Assembly: GCA_030063045.1 (NCBI GenBank)
Contig: JAQSEB010000091.1
Span: 558,001 to 622,000, forward strand
From: Pratylenchus scribneri
Lineage: Eukaryota > Nematoda > Chromadorea > Rhabditida > Pratylenchidae
Length of the DNA: 64,000 bases
Reading direction: 5' to 3'
Below are positions 23,426 to 35,404 of the stretch, piece after piece (position 1 is the first letter of the stretch; each line of letters starts with the position of its first letter). Below the pieces are notes generated by a model. That model searched no databases and was not told where the DNA came from. It saw only the letters and a program-made list of their open reading frames with translations. The position numbers and the translations under genes were made by a program.

Positions 23426-25158
23426 TTAAAAAAGAGTGTCCGGTCGACTTTTGATGTGTTGCTGAAGTTGGGGCAAAGAATGGACGGCTTTAAAAATGGC
23501 AATTGAGTGTATAATATTAGCAAATTCGCTCTTAAAATTTACCACGGCAATGATGTAGAACTCGGGGAAATCTGTCAAGAACGTCCGGACGACCATAGGT
23601 CAATGCCAAATCCGCAAATGCTGCTCCGTAGAAGTCGATCCAAGTCAACTTTAGGAGTGGAGATGGGAATATTTAAAAAAGATTTGAAGAAGGAATTTGT
23701 CTTATTTTTAAGTCATAAATTTTATTATTAATTCATGCTTTTTTATCTTGAAAAACACAATTGAAATTTGTGCCCTGGGCTAATAAGGTACTATTTTAAT
23801 TTAACAAGGGAATTTGGCCTATATTTGAAAAATTTAATTTACTTATTTATCAGCCTACTTCAAATGAAAATGATCATATCTCAAGAAAAGAAAGCCTACA
23901 GCAAAAAAAGTATCGAAATAAATAAAAGGCAAGAAAAGCTAAAGAAAGGAGAAAGGTGGCCAAGGATATGAAAGAAAATAAAAGAATGCTAGAAAAACGG
24001 GAAGGTATTATTTTCCAAATTTCAATGCCATTCCAACCTTATCGCCAACCAAATATCCAGTGTTGTTCAATTCCAATTGGCGTTCAAATGTGGGCCCAAA
24101 ATCGTCGGTGATGCAAGGCAAAAAACATTGGTTGGCAAGGGCGGGCATCTGAAAATGAATATACAAATATTTAAAAAATATGAATGAATTAGGTTTAATT
24201 GTGCCTTTTCTGCTGGGATTAATCCAAGCAAACAATTCACAAATGGTTTAATGTACTCAAAATGGTCATTGATTCTCTGCGCCAATTGGGCACAAATTGC
24301 TTTCTCTTCGGCTGTTTCTCCTTCAAGACCTATTAAAAAACAATTAGCGTAAAAATGTGTTTGAATTTACCGAATTTTTCGCCCAAATATGCCAAAATGA
24401 CGGAAGTGTAACTAAGTTCAAATTGGCCATCCACAATCAATTTTGGCAAATGTGGCAATGGAAGTTCTGGAAAGAAGAAATTTTGTTCTCGAATTACAGA
24501 TTTAGGAACAATTCAATAAGGATATAAACTATTGGAAAATCTAAATTTCCTCAAAAAGGTCATTTTTAATTTTTAATATTTAAATCAATTTTTAAAATAA
24601 AGGCTTTCCTTTAAGAATTCATGTCTGTTACACACTAATACATTTAACTTTTAAAGAACTATAAAATTTGAAAAGGCATATTTTTAGAGGATATTTATGG
24701 CTTTCAAATGGCTTATCGTCTTCGAAAATTGATTAATTCCTTGTTGAGATATGGTAAAGGAATGCTTCAGCTACAGTATCAATGATACTTAATTTCCTCT
24801 TATTAGTGATTATTTCAGAGAATTAATAAAATCGAAAGGAAATTGCCTATAAGCAAACTAAAATGCCAATTTCTAATTTTTATATTTTAATAAAATTTAA
24901 AAATTTTCTTAAGTTACTAAGTAATAAATAATTGAATTAGGCTTATTTTAACTTATTTTAAGCCAAACTTTGCAACAAATTAATTAATGTCTCTCATTTG
25001 TCTTTCCAAAAGCCAATAAACTGACTGTCTTTATATTTGGTGAATTCAAGGAAATTCTCGCGGCTATCCTCGAATGGATGTTGCACATAGTTGAAAAGCA
25101 GCCGGATTGGTTCAGCCCTGGCCCGCAAATTCAAATATTTAATTTTGTATTTGGACAT
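23426..25158 (-). CDS. Glutathione S-transferase, sigma-like (nematode type)
   Basis: Six exons join in frame to 210 residues: 25158-25026, 24466-24371, 24329-24205, 24148-24038, 23648-23543, 23487-23426. The N-terminal thioredoxin-like domain has YKIKYLNLRARAEPIRLLF, with the catalytic-type Tyr near the start, then LPHLPKLIVDG and the glutathione-contact segment ELSYTSVILAYLGEKFG. The C-terminal domain includes GYLVGDK / LTWIDFYGAAFADL and ends VHSLPQLQQHIKSRP. The length matches the usual 205-210 residues of nematode sigma-like GSTs, which conjugate glutathione to electrophiles or act as prostaglandin-type isomerases. The first intron (24467-25025) contains a single foldback arm. Intron 24149-24204 is GC-AG. 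Intron 23488-23542 is needed to keep the frame; reading straight through would look like a frameshift. The protein is cytosolic. Confidence 0.9.
24665..24770. repeat. Foldback repeat, single arm, GST intron 1
   Basis: A right-type arm (TATTTTTAGAGGATATTTA, GGCTTATCGTC, TTGTTGAGATATGGT) with no recognisable partner arm nearby. Confidence 0.7.
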
Positions 25159-25384
25159 TCGAGTGCTCGTCTTTCGGAAACGCCTTTTTGGGGGGAAGAT
25201 AATTTAATAAATTATTCCTTATTAAATTCATTAAATTGCCTAAAAAATTATAGTCAAATTTGAATCACAAACAAAAATTTGGCCTCACATTCATATTTGA
25301 CCATTTTAGGTAAAAAAATGCTAGTATTTGAAAATGTTGACCTAACCATGGTAAATGTTTTGATATTTTCTTATCAAAAAATGG

Positions 25385-25787
25385 TACAAATTCCGGAGTG
25401 GGACGGTTAGTGGCGCGGCCGTTTAGTGTCGAAAGCTAATAGCTAGGCGCTTAATGAATGGTTTAGAATGTTTTATATATCGTTGAAAAGAGCAAAAAAT
25501 TCTCTATCAGTCCATATAAAAATCAAGTTTTAAAACATATTTTTACATTTTTTAAAATTCAAAAACCTTCAAATTTGACACTATTTTGCCCACTTTTATT
25601 CAATAGCTCATAACTTTCTCTAATAGGAATAAAATAAAATGATTTTTATATTATTCGATAGATAATGCATTGCTCTATCAAATGAATATAAAAACATTCA
25701 ATATGGTATAGATTAAGATGAGTTATAAAGTAAAAACCAGTTCGCCACTAACCGGCAGGCCACTAACCGTCGCGTACCCTACAAATT
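25385..25787. mobile_element. hAT-like MITE with 8-bp target duplication
   Basis: The direct repeat TACAAATT occurs at 25385-25392 and 25780-25787. Between them a 387-bp element has inverted ends sharing GACGGTTAGTGGC, a GCCG core and a second TTAGTG motif. The outermost bases are diverged. There is no coding capacity. An 8-bp duplication with short inverted ends fits a non-autonomous hAT element, although the family is inferred. Confidence 0.6.
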
Positions 25788-25956
25788 TATATCTAAATTC
25801 TTCAAATTTGTGTCCATTTTTTGATAATTTCTCGTTTTTAGCATAAAATAAATGGCAAGAAATTAAATAAAAAGGTGCCAGATTTATGATTATTGTCATC
25901 ATTTCAGAATTAAAACATCCAAATTTTTAATAATAATTTCATTTGCCACAATTTAA

Positions 25957-26250
25957 TCATAAAATTATATGAAAAACTGACTTTGGCGATGCCGAATGTT
26001 TCCGTTGAACAAAATGATTGTTGCTGTTGAATTGTGGTCCCTTTGGTGGTCGATGCTGAAATGATTCGGATGCCCTCAACACTGATGATGATGTGGCTCC
26101 TTTTTTGTCCTTGCTGGATGATGGAATTAATGCTAATGAAGCAGATGCCGACGAAGAAGTGCCAATGCCAACAACACGTGAAGAAGTGCCTTCTTTTGGG
26201 GGCGATGGGCTTGAACGATGGAAATAGAGACCGGCATGATCAATTGGCAT
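25957..26250 (-). CDS. Possible Ser-rich exon, unrecognised
   Basis: A 97-codon minus-strand frame beginning MPIDHAGLYFHRSSPSPPK and rich in Ser, Lys and Pro. Its composition is more protein-like than the surrounding AT-rich sequence, and a GTCAGT donor-like site follows KHSASPK. I found no partner exon before the GST gene and no domain. It may be a first exon, a remnant or chance. Confidence 0.25.
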   Translation of the reverse strand: MPIDHAGLYFHRSSPSPPKEGTSSRVVGIGTSSSASASLALIPSSSKDKKGATSSSVLRASESFQHRPPKGPQFNSNNHFVQRKHSASPKSVFHIIL

Positions 26251-26289
26251 TTTTTTGGGGGGAATGGGGGAATTGGGAAGGGGAATGAG

Positions 26290-27750
26290 GATTGTCGCCT
26301 TCTCTCCAAGAGAGAAGAAGGCTACGAATGGATTTGAAGGATTTGGGGGATTTCGAGATGGGATTAGGAGGGATTTTGAAGGAATTTAAAGTTGACAAAT
26401 GGACCGGGGGTAAAGTCAAAAACGGTGGGCTGTAATGTGCCCAGCCCCAGAGGTAAAGATCAATGAAAGTCGTCTCAATTTCACATTGACTTCATCATTA
26501 AACTTGGCCACAAATGTTTTTAATAAGCAATTCCTATTGGCGCATTTGTGAAATTGGCCAAACCAAAAAAAAAAGTTTGAACTTCATGGGTAGGGTGTTT
26601 AAGTCAATCAAAGGAATGAGGCGATGGGCAAATTTTAGGCGATTGAATGCAGGAAATGAGCTGAAAGAAGAGAAATTGATTGATTCGGGTCGAGACTGGA
26701 AATTCACTTCATCCTCTGGGGGCAAGGGTTGCATGTGGATGTGGAAGGAAGGTGGTTTAAAAGAAGATTTGTGTGGGATTTGGCCAATTGTTGTGCCCTC
26801 TTCAATCTCTTTTCATTTCAATTCAACCTCAATTCTTTTCCTTCAAAATTGGGAGAGTTTGATGAAAAAAGAGCCGAGAGGGATGGCAGATGTTGGAATT
26901 CATAAAAATTTAATTGAAGAAAATATTTTACTATTTTATTTTGTCACAGAGATTCTGTGGCCATTGGCTTTAAAAAGTCGAAAAAATTTAAATATTTTTT
27001 AATGGCAAAAAAAAATAATTTTTATTTTCTTAAACTTTAGTAGCAAATGTGCAAAATTCACCATAATATTTTCCAATTTAAAAGCATCATTTACAGCATT
27101 TTTAATTATTTATGGAGAAAAACAGATTGTTCATCCTCCAAATTATCAGATGCTTTTTAAAGAAAATATGCATATTTGCCAGATGTTGAAAATATTATAA
27201 AAAATCCAAAATTAACTAACTAACTAGTTAATGAAGATTGGCTTCAAAAAAAAACAATATTGACGTATTATATATTAAAACAACATATTTGACCTTTGAA
27301 AATAAATTTTAGCTAATTTCCGAAGGCATCGTAAAGCCCAAAAAGGTTGAATTTTGCCATTTGTCAATCTTTACTTCGTGTACGGCAAAAGGGGAATTAT
27401 TGATGCCAAAATGGCCTAGCCCAATTCAAAACATAATCATTTCTAATTTAGAGAACAAAATTTTAATCAAAAATTTTTCAGCATTTGCCAAATCAATAGT
27501 GTCATTCCTTGACTTTTCCTTTAATTTGTCATTTTTGTGACCATTCAAATTTTTCCTTTTCCCACCATAATCAATTTTATTATTATATTAAACATTCTAT
27601 TTTTCACTCTATTTTCGGTTAATTTGGCGTTGAATGCGCGCAAATTTGATTAAATAATTTATGGGGCCAAAAAATCACAACTTTTCCGGTTAAAAACCTG
27701 ATCAAAAAGTGAGAGCAGGGTTTAAACAGAGAGCAGATGTTAAAGACTAA
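26290..27750. other. Intergenic, no supported gene
   Basis: There is a short hairpin, GCCTTCTCTCC with GAGAAGAAGGC, at about 26296-26321. A 162-codon plus-strand frame at 26514-27002 has no domain or splice context and is not accepted. The rest is AT-rich. Confidence 0.5.
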
Positions 27751-28495
27751 GGTGTGGCCGGTACTTGTATACTTTGTATCCGCCAGAACCCTTAAAAAAT
27801 TTCGATTTTTTTTTTCGCTTTAAAATCAATTTTAAATGTTTAATTTATGTTTTTTAGCTATGGAAGAATTAAAAGAGTTCAAATTACGCGATTTATTCGA
27901 CAAATTACGCCTTTCTGACAAGGAATTTGAAAATTGGTTCAAAGAATTAAATTTACTTCACACACAAAGAGTTTGCGAATGTGGCAAGGCAATGTGCTAC
28001 AAATGGATTAAAAATCGTCGGAATCCACTATGGATTTGCAATTGGCGGTAAAATCATAACGGAAAACAACCATCAAAAGGATTTTACGAGGGAACTTTTT
28101 TTGCTGATAGTCACTTATCAATCAAACAGGTGAGAAAAAGGGATCAAAAATTAATAATTTTCTACTTCAGGTTTGTGAATTTACATATTACTGGGTACGA
28201 AATCACGTGGCAGAAATTCAAACATGGGCATAAGAAACGCTTTGACACACACCAATCAGCAGTTATAAGCTATGTGCATGAATTTATGTAACGAAAAGAA
28301 TTTGAAGGACCCGATATTTTTTTCCATTTTTGGTCTCAAGTTTCACAAATATACCCCATTTAATTCACTTTGTTGTTTTTTTTTTGTTATAAAAATGCAT
28401 TAATAAACATTTAAAATTGATTTTAAAGCGAAAAAAAAAATCGAAATTTTTTAAGGGTTCTGGCGGATACAAAGTATACAAGTACCGGTGTGGCC
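27751..28495 (+). mobile_element. Merlin-type (IS1016/ISXO2-like) DNA transposon, internally deleted
   Basis: The 9-bp duplication GGTGTGGCC flanks the element at 27751-27759 and 28487-28495. The element (27760-28486, 727 bp) has perfect 83-bp inverted ends starting GGTACTTGTATACTTTG. The interior encodes the N-terminal part of an ISXO2/Merlin-like transposase: a zinc-finger-like region (VCECGKAMCYKW, then WICNWR), then after a stop GFYEGTFFADSHLSIKQ, then across a likely intron VCEFTYYWVRNHVAEIQ. The catalytic DDE core is missing, so it is non-autonomous. Merlin elements are known to make 8-9 bp duplications. The perfect ends and duplication imply a recent insertion. Confidence 0.88.
27854..28233 (+). 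pseudogene. Truncated Merlin transposase
   Basis: The frame starting MEELKEFKLRDLFDKLRLS runs to an in-frame TAA after NWR near 28049 and resumes in the same frame as GFYEGTFFADSHLSIKQ. After a GTGAGA...CAG intron-like gap it continues as VCEFTYYWVRNHV and stops. Cys pairs typical of the N-terminal zinc ribbon are partly present (CEC, MC, C). No DDE catalytic region follows before the right inverted end. Confidence 0.75.
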
Positions 28496-29440
28496 TCACA
28501 AAAATGATTGAATTAATTTTCCATATTTGATGAGAAAATTAATATTCAATTCAATAATTTTTTTATTCGAACTTTCCCATCACAGACCATTGTGAATATT
28601 TTTTTATATTTTGAATAATTAATTTTCCCATGGCATTTTATCAATTCAATCATAAGAAAACCATTCTTCCGTGTAAAAAATTTTACAACAATTTCATATT
28701 ACAATTTTGTCCTCCACATTTTCGTATCAATTTTACGCATGAATGAAACAACAATTGTCTGCTTAAATGAGTCCAAATTTTGTCCTAATAATTCAGAATA
28801 ATGAATTGCGAAGAATTGCGTGCTTTTATATTAATTCATATTTCAATGGAATTTGGGAGAAAAAATTGTGAATAATTTGCCAATTTATTGAAATCCCATA
28901 CGGTCGGTCTCACAGTGCTGAATGGATTTTATATTTTATTCCCATTAATTGGCCCTCCTACAAAATAATTTACTTTCCTCTTTATTTTTTTGCCATAAAA
29001 TTGGGACAAAAATGGCACATTTATTAGGGTGGCATATTCTGTGTTGCTGCCATTAATGACGATGTCCCACAATAATTTCTCACCGTAAATATTATTCCTT
29101 TTTCCCATTTCATTTTTCCATCCGCATTCAAACAAATATTCACATTCCAATTTAATTTTATTTTGCTTAATTCCATCCAATTTTCTTTGTACTTTTATTT
29201 AATTATGGCCTCAATTCCAAGCAGCAGGTTTGCCGAGTCATTAATAATTCCGGGTCACATGGGACTATTTGAATTTTCCGAATTAGGCTAATATACCTTT
29301 AAATTTCAACAAAATCATGCCTCTAAATTCGCATAAAAGCCAAAAATCCGCAAATTAAAATAATCAAAAAATGCCGACGATGATTTAAATGCCCCTGCAG
29401 CTCTGATATTTGAGCATTTTTTATTCATATTTCAACAGGG
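28496..29440. other. Intergenic, no supported gene
   Basis: AT-rich. A minus-strand frame of 83 codons at 28929-29180 is charged and aromatic, but it has no signal, domain or splice partner, so it is not called. Confidence 0.5.
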
Positions 29441-29710
29441 AAACAAACAATTTTGGGAGGCGATTATCATTCGAAAGTCCAAAGTGTTCCTCTAAAAAAT
29501 GGTTTAGTTCTAATTTAATTGAATATGGAATTCGTAAAATTAGCATGTTTTATAGTTTAATAAATCTAAAATTTCTAAGAAAAATCAATTTTTTTACAAT
29601 TTCTTTAATTTTTCAATAATTAAAAAATAGAAATGCCATTTTTAAAGGAACATTTGTGCTTTAAAATGGCATAAAGCCTTCTCAAATTGGTTTCTTCCTT
29701 GTTTTATAGC
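29440..29710. repeat. Foldback repeat copy, upstream of chemoreceptor
   Basis: The left arm is GGAGGCGATTATCATTCGAA with GTGTTCCTCTAAAAAATGG. The right arm is TGCCATTTTTAAAGGAACAT with GGCATAAAGCCTTCTC and TTCCTTGTTTTATAGCC. Confidence 0.8.
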
Positions 29711-29887
29711 CAAAAGTACAAAAGAATATTACGAGATACTTAAAAAATCAACCTCAAATTGAAATTTTTCTCAATTATTTCCCTTTTTTATTCAATTTTA
29801 CCATAAAATAAACTCATCAATTCACCAAAAATTCACTAATAATTTTTCAGCCATTTACCTCCAATTTCCTCCTCCTCATCAAAAACA

Positions 29888-32800
29888 ATGACATATGTGC
29901 CCCAGGGCAATTGCACTGCTGCCCTTTTGTACATTCGTTTTGAGCCACTGTACATCGTACATTGGTGCCAATCTTTGTTGGCATTGGCCACTTTCATGCT
30001 TTGCCTAATGAATTTGCCAAGGAGTCATCCATCTTATTTTTGGCAGAAAAAGGCAACAAATTCCTCGAATCCATCCATAAATTTTCATATAAATGTGAAG
30101 GTTAAATTTTGGAATTTGTCATCGAATTAAAATTGGCATTTCATAATTTATTGTAGATATTACTGTTCGGTGCCCTTTGCTTTTATGCCCTCCATTCAAT
30201 TGTGATGTTTGCAATGCATTTTGGCTATATTGTAAGAAGAATAACACAAATAAATAGTTAAAATTAGTAAAGAATTTTGGTGTGGAAAAATTGGCATTTC
30301 TGGGGCCATAAATTTAGCTAAATAATAATTTTTTTTCTAAATTTAGTATCTTCTAATAAGTCGAAATTCATTCTAAATTTGTATGAACATATGATCAATA
30401 TAATGATATGAGTTTATTTTTAGGACCATAAATTTGACCAATTTTTAACCATTTCCAAATTTGAAGCCAACTTTTCCAAGTTCCCCAATCTTTCCTATTT
30501 ACCTTATCATCCATTCGATTTTAAATATTTTTATGTTATATAAAGCAAATAATTTAGATGCGTTAATCCAAGGTCCCATAATGAATGAATGAATAAATTA
30601 GTTCTCTTAAATTCGTAATTATTCCACATTTATGGCCCTTAAAAAATATTGAACATTGGATAATAGATAGGAAAAAAATTTTGTTATTATTTTTATTCAC
30701 ATCATAAAATAATGCCATTATTCCACATCCAAAGGTGCTTTTCCACATGCCAATCTTCTCCAATATTTGCCTTTATACAATTAGTACTTGGAAATGCCTT
30801 CTCCTTCGAATTCCCTCATACATCACTGGTCAGTTGATTGCTTTTTTTTGGAATATTAATTAATTCAACAAATTTTGAATCGTATTTTTGGCATTCATTC
30901 CCCTAAATTAATACTATATTTGACATCAATGATTCACCTAAATACATTTTAGATCTATTTTTGAGGATCCTCTTTTAGAGGAATTAGGCCTAAAATAGAA
31001 TTTAAGCCTAAATTTAATTCAAAACTTTTGCTAATTAAAATGATTCATTGATGACAAAATTGCCTTTAAATTAATTTTATAAAATATCCCATCTTCAATG
31101 CCACCTTTAGGGATCGGATTTATTCTGTATTTTTTTTTTGAAAAATTTTAAAAAATGTAAATTATTTAAAATTTCATATTTTTAGTTTATTATAATAAAA
31201 TTTGCATATTTTAAAAAGATTTTTCCAAAATTTTCATATTTTTGGATTTGTCTTAATTATAAGCCTCCTCCCCTTCCATTCCCCAAAAATAAATTCACAT
31301 TTAATTATTAAATTGCATCAAAATTCAATGCACAGTTGCCGGCTTCACATTCGTCCATTTGGCCCTGTGTTTTGAGCGGACCATTGCCAGTTTGCAAATT
31401 CACTCATACGAAAAATTTTCGGCCAAATTGGGTGTTGCCCTCCTCTTTCCAATGTTCCTTTTGCCAATTGGTTGGAATGTTTGGATTTTCCATGAGGAGA
31501 ATTTTTTGGCGGATAAATCATATTGTATGAGTTCCAGTGAGACATCCAGTCCACGGATGTTGGAAATGTCCTACACTTTGATCGGATTGGATTTGTTGGC
31601 CGTACTCATCGACATTTGCCTTTATGCCATAAATAAAAAGCAGAAAATGAAGTGAGAATTGGGGGAATTATAATTTAATATGATAAAAATATAGAGGAAA
31701 AGAGGGGAGAGATTAAAAGTTCATTTGTTTTCAGCAATTATAATTAATTATAGATCCAATATATTTTGATGAATTTTATATCAAATTAAAGAGCTTACTT
31801 ATGGCTATTTAATAATATTAAATTTCTTAATTTGGCTAATAATTAGTAGAGTTAAAATTAAAAAGGCGGAGAGGGTATATTATATAGAGCAATACAACCA
31901 GACGCAGTCGATTATAATTTCTTTAAATATTGAATCGCTTTTGATGGTTTTGATATCAAATTAAAGAACCGACTTAAGGCTATTTATTAATATAATTTTT
32001 ATTTTGTTTGGCTTCGAATTTGTCGAGTTATATTCAAAAAAATATTCATTTTCATTGTACCAAGGATTCGCAAATATATATTCTCTATCATTTGAAAGCC
32101 AAATTAAATTTTATATATAATTATAAAATAAATTAATTTCTCTTTAATTTTTTACTAAAATCATCAAAATAGGTTCAGATTTAAATTAGTTATGACGCGA
32201 AAAATGGAATTCGCGCATATCATCAGGCAAATTTGAAGTTTTTTTTTAGGATTTATTACTTTTTTTTTCAAATTTTTCTCTGATTATTCCATAATCGAAA
32301 AATAAATTATTTATTTTATTTATTCTCTTGACCCAATTTTTACAGGAAAACAGTTGGATATTCTCTTGGCAAATCTTTCCAACTGCGCGAAAATGATTTA
32401 TCAATTCGGCTTATTCTGCCCCTTTCCATCAGCCATTCATTTTTGTTCATTTGCTTCCTTTTAGTCTATTCCGCATTGAAAAAGATTTTCAACGAATCCG
32501 ATCCATTCATTTATGCGACTGTTGTGGAAAGTGCCCATTTAGTGGGTGTTGGTTGGGTGGAAAATGGGCAAAAATTCAGAAATTATTTGGGCATAAATAT
32601 TCGACTAATTTTTAAAATAAACAAGATTTTTCCAAGAAATATATTAACCACGAATTTGGCCTCCATTTTGTCTAATTTATGCCAATTTTGATAAGCACAA
32701 TATTTAATATGAAGATCAAATTGGTTAATAATCACATAATTTATCAAAAAAAGGTCCTTGACATTACCAAATTAGTCTAGCAGAAATAGAAACCATATTT

Positions 32801-33017
32801 TTGGAAATATTTTGTTTTTAATTCAATTTTAAATATATTCAAATTAATTATTGTTTTCCAGATTGAAACATTCTACACATTTGTGAGTGTTGGTCTATTT
32901 TTGGTGTTGCGCAGACGAATTGCCGTTCAAATGCACAAAACAACGATTGTGGAGTTGAAAAGAACAAAAAGTGAAAGAGCAAATTTGCATGCCGTACAAT
33001 ATCAAAAAAATTGGTGA
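29888..33017 (+). CDS. Seven-transmembrane chemoreceptor, SRA-superfamily-like
   Basis: Seven exons join in frame to 386 residues: 29888-30100, 30157-30231, 30424-30534, 30735-30828, 31336-31651, 32346-32541, 32862-33017. Hydrophobic spans include IVHWCQSLLALATFMLCLM, LFGALCFYALHSIVMFAM, the span ending in the E/DRY-position motif FVHLALCFERTIASL followed by YEKF, VALLFPMFLLPIGWNVWIF, YTLIGLDLLAVLIDICLYA and LILPLSISHSFLFICFLLV. The FERxxAS...YE signature and the QLRENxxSIRLILP loop are typical of the nematode sra/srab/srb/sre superfamily of chemosensory GPCRs. It ends in a basic cytoplasmic tail. The exact subfamily is not assigned. Expected location: plasma membrane or cilium of sensory neurons (family knowledge). 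Confidence 0.82.
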
Positions 33018-33270
33018 ATTCATACAATTTTTGATCATTTTTATTGTATATAAATTTGAATATTTTTTCATGCCATATAAAATAAATTATTTTTCTTACT
33101 AATTTTTAATACAAATTGGCGTATATAACTTTTCCATTCATCCGCTTTTCCCTCAAAAAAAAGCCGTTTAATCCCCCGGCAATTTTCTGGGATTGACCTC
33201 ACATATTCATCCGCGCATTTACCCAATCCCTAAATCCAAATTTCTTTCAAAGTCTCAAATTCATCCAAAA

Positions 33271-35165
33271 ATGTCCATCCAAATCAAATTGTTGGCCTCC
33301 ATTCTTCTTCTTTTCATTGGCATTTTTGTTGCCATTTTTTCCACAATTCAAGTGCTAAATCGCATTTGGGATATTCATTCAATGCTGGACATTCATCGAA
33401 CGGAATTTGCTGAAAGTGAACGACAAATTCAGTTCGAAACCAATTTTTATGATTATTTATTTCTCTGGAATGGGGGCAATACCAAGAAGCCAAATTAACA
33501 AATTTATATTAGAAAAAATTTTATTATTATTTTCATATTTAGGCCAAATAATGGAAATTTATCTTTCTCTATTACCGTAATTTATAATGGCAATTTTCCA
33601 AATAAATTACTCATTCAGTTTCTTTATTTCAATTAGATTAAAATTTTGTGATCGAAGATGTTTATAACCAATTTGATATAATTTAATAGAAAAAAATTGG
33701 AAAGATTATAATCAATTAAACAATTTATTAAATACTTAAAAGAAATACTAAAATTTCTATGAATTGCCCCATCCTGACCTATATTTTTCCGTACAGAGCC
33801 AATCTCCATTCATTGCTCCAACAACGGCATTCATATGGAAAAAGTCGACGATATCACCGTCAAATTCACGCCTCCGACAATGATGATAGCTTCGAGGAAA
33901 TTTTCTCAATTCCTGATCCTCTATTTTGTCGTTGTGAAGTGGATCATCGTTGTCCCGCTGGGCCACCGGGAAGGAAAGGACCACCAGGACAAAATGGAAG
34001 TCCGGGTATTTTAAGGCAAAATGAATTGAGCAAAAAATACAACCAAAATAGGTCAACCCGGTCAACGGGGATGGCCTGGATTGTCAGGAAAAATGCCACC
34101 AATTCTGTTTGATTTTGAGCATAATTGTCGAATTTGCCCAATGGGAGAAAGAGGCGAACCTGGACGAGTCGGCGAGAGTGGGAAACCGGGAAAGGATGGG
34201 CCAAGGGGAGTGCATGGGAAACATGGAAAGGTAGGCGAGGAGATGGATGAAATAATAATAAATATTGGATAGCATTTAATTTGCCGAAAAATGAATACTT
34301 GATCCCAAAATAACTACAATTTATAAACCATCAATTTAATAGTGATCAGGAAGCATTGATTGGTATATAATTTGTTATGGTTTGGTCAAAATTAAAGAAT
34401 ATTAAACGGCTTAAACCGATTTTTGGTCTAATGGTTCAAAATAAATAAGTTAGAATTGTTTAAACTCATAAAAGCATAATCAAACGATACTCTTAGCGGG
34501 ATTTATCAAGTTAATATAAAGTTTTGGTGTTAAGATAAACTTCTGAACCGTTTCAATCTTTTTGGCATTTTCAATATTTTTTCAATAAATTAAACCCATA
34601 AATATTTAGTCCGGTCCAAGAGGCAAAAGAGGCTCACCTGGTGCTGCCGGTAAAATTGGATTACCGGGGAGGCAGGGGCCAAAAGGAACACCGGGGAATG
34701 CTGCAATTTCCGGGTTGAAAGGATCACCGGGGGCCAGAGGAAGGCCAGGAAAAGTGGGCAGGCCGGGGATTTCCGGCGAAGCTGGACAAAATGGTAAAAT
34801 TGGCTTTAATTTTGATCAATTAAAATGTTTTGATAGGCAAAAATGGACTACCCGGACTAAGAGGCGAACAAGGTTTGGGGGCGATAGTATTTCCCTTCAG
34901 TGCATTTTTCCGGGACATTTTTTCAGGTCAACAAGGGAGAAGGGGTCGAAAAGGTATCCCGGGGGAAGCCGGCGGTCCAGGCCTTGTTGGCCAACCCGGC
35001 AATGATGCCCTTTATTGTCCGTGCCCTCGTGAAAAACTTCGCCAACAATTACTTCGCCCAACTGGATATGGGCCCAAAAATCCGCTGGGAAAGCGAAGAC
35101 CTACTGGCAGAGGAGTCCATCATAAACATTCGCATGATATTGCCAAAAATAATTCGGAACAATAA
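33271..35165 (+). CDS. Cuticle collagen
   Basis: Six exons join in frame to 335 residues: 33271-33431, 33797-34005, 34052-34230, 34610-34793, 34837-34872, 34927-35165. The N-terminus has a membrane/signal segment (LLASILLLFIGIFVAIFS) and a basic RxxR-type processing region (KSRRYHRQ). A Cys cluster (CRCEVDHRC) then precedes Gly-X-Y blocks (PAGPPGRKGPPGQNG). There is an interruption with CRIC, then more Gly-X-Y blocks. The C-terminus has CPCP and a basic tail. This is the nematode cuticle collagen layout; such chains trimerise and are cross-linked through the flanking Cys clusters. The first donor was chosen by phase and is the weakest join. One intron (34231-34609) carries a unit related to the tandem repeat at 38.4 kb. 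Confidence 0.9.
34340..34450. repeat. Single-copy relative of the 38.4-kb tandem repeat
   Basis: It shares TGGTATATAATTTGTTATGG, then GGTCAAAATTAAAG, then TCTAATGGTTCAAAAT with the sequence at 38355-38445 in the astacin gene. Here the TAATGGTTCAAAA unit is present once. Confidence 0.75.
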
Positions 35166-35404
35166 AAGGATGAAAATTTGGATTAAAAATGAAGGATGAA
35201 TTTTCAATATTTTTTATCCCATTGAAATGTTCAAATAATCAAATGCCTATTGAACAATTTTTTTTATGTAGCATTAGAAAATTATGTGCCAAAATAGCAA
35301 ATTTATTTTAATTGAATATCCAAATTATGAATTTGAGCTAATTTCAATCATGTCTGGCTGTTTTTGTAAGACAATGCAGATATTTACAAATTTAATTATA
35401 TCTT

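Noticed and set aside
23426..23648. Apparent one-base frameshift in the last GST exon
   Set aside because: A 55-bp GT-AG intron (23488-23542) restores a normal GST C-terminus, so no frameshift is needed.
26514..27002. 162-codon plus-strand frame
   Set aside because: Composition is low-information, with no domain, signal peptide or splice partner; an overlapping minus-strand frame is equally open.
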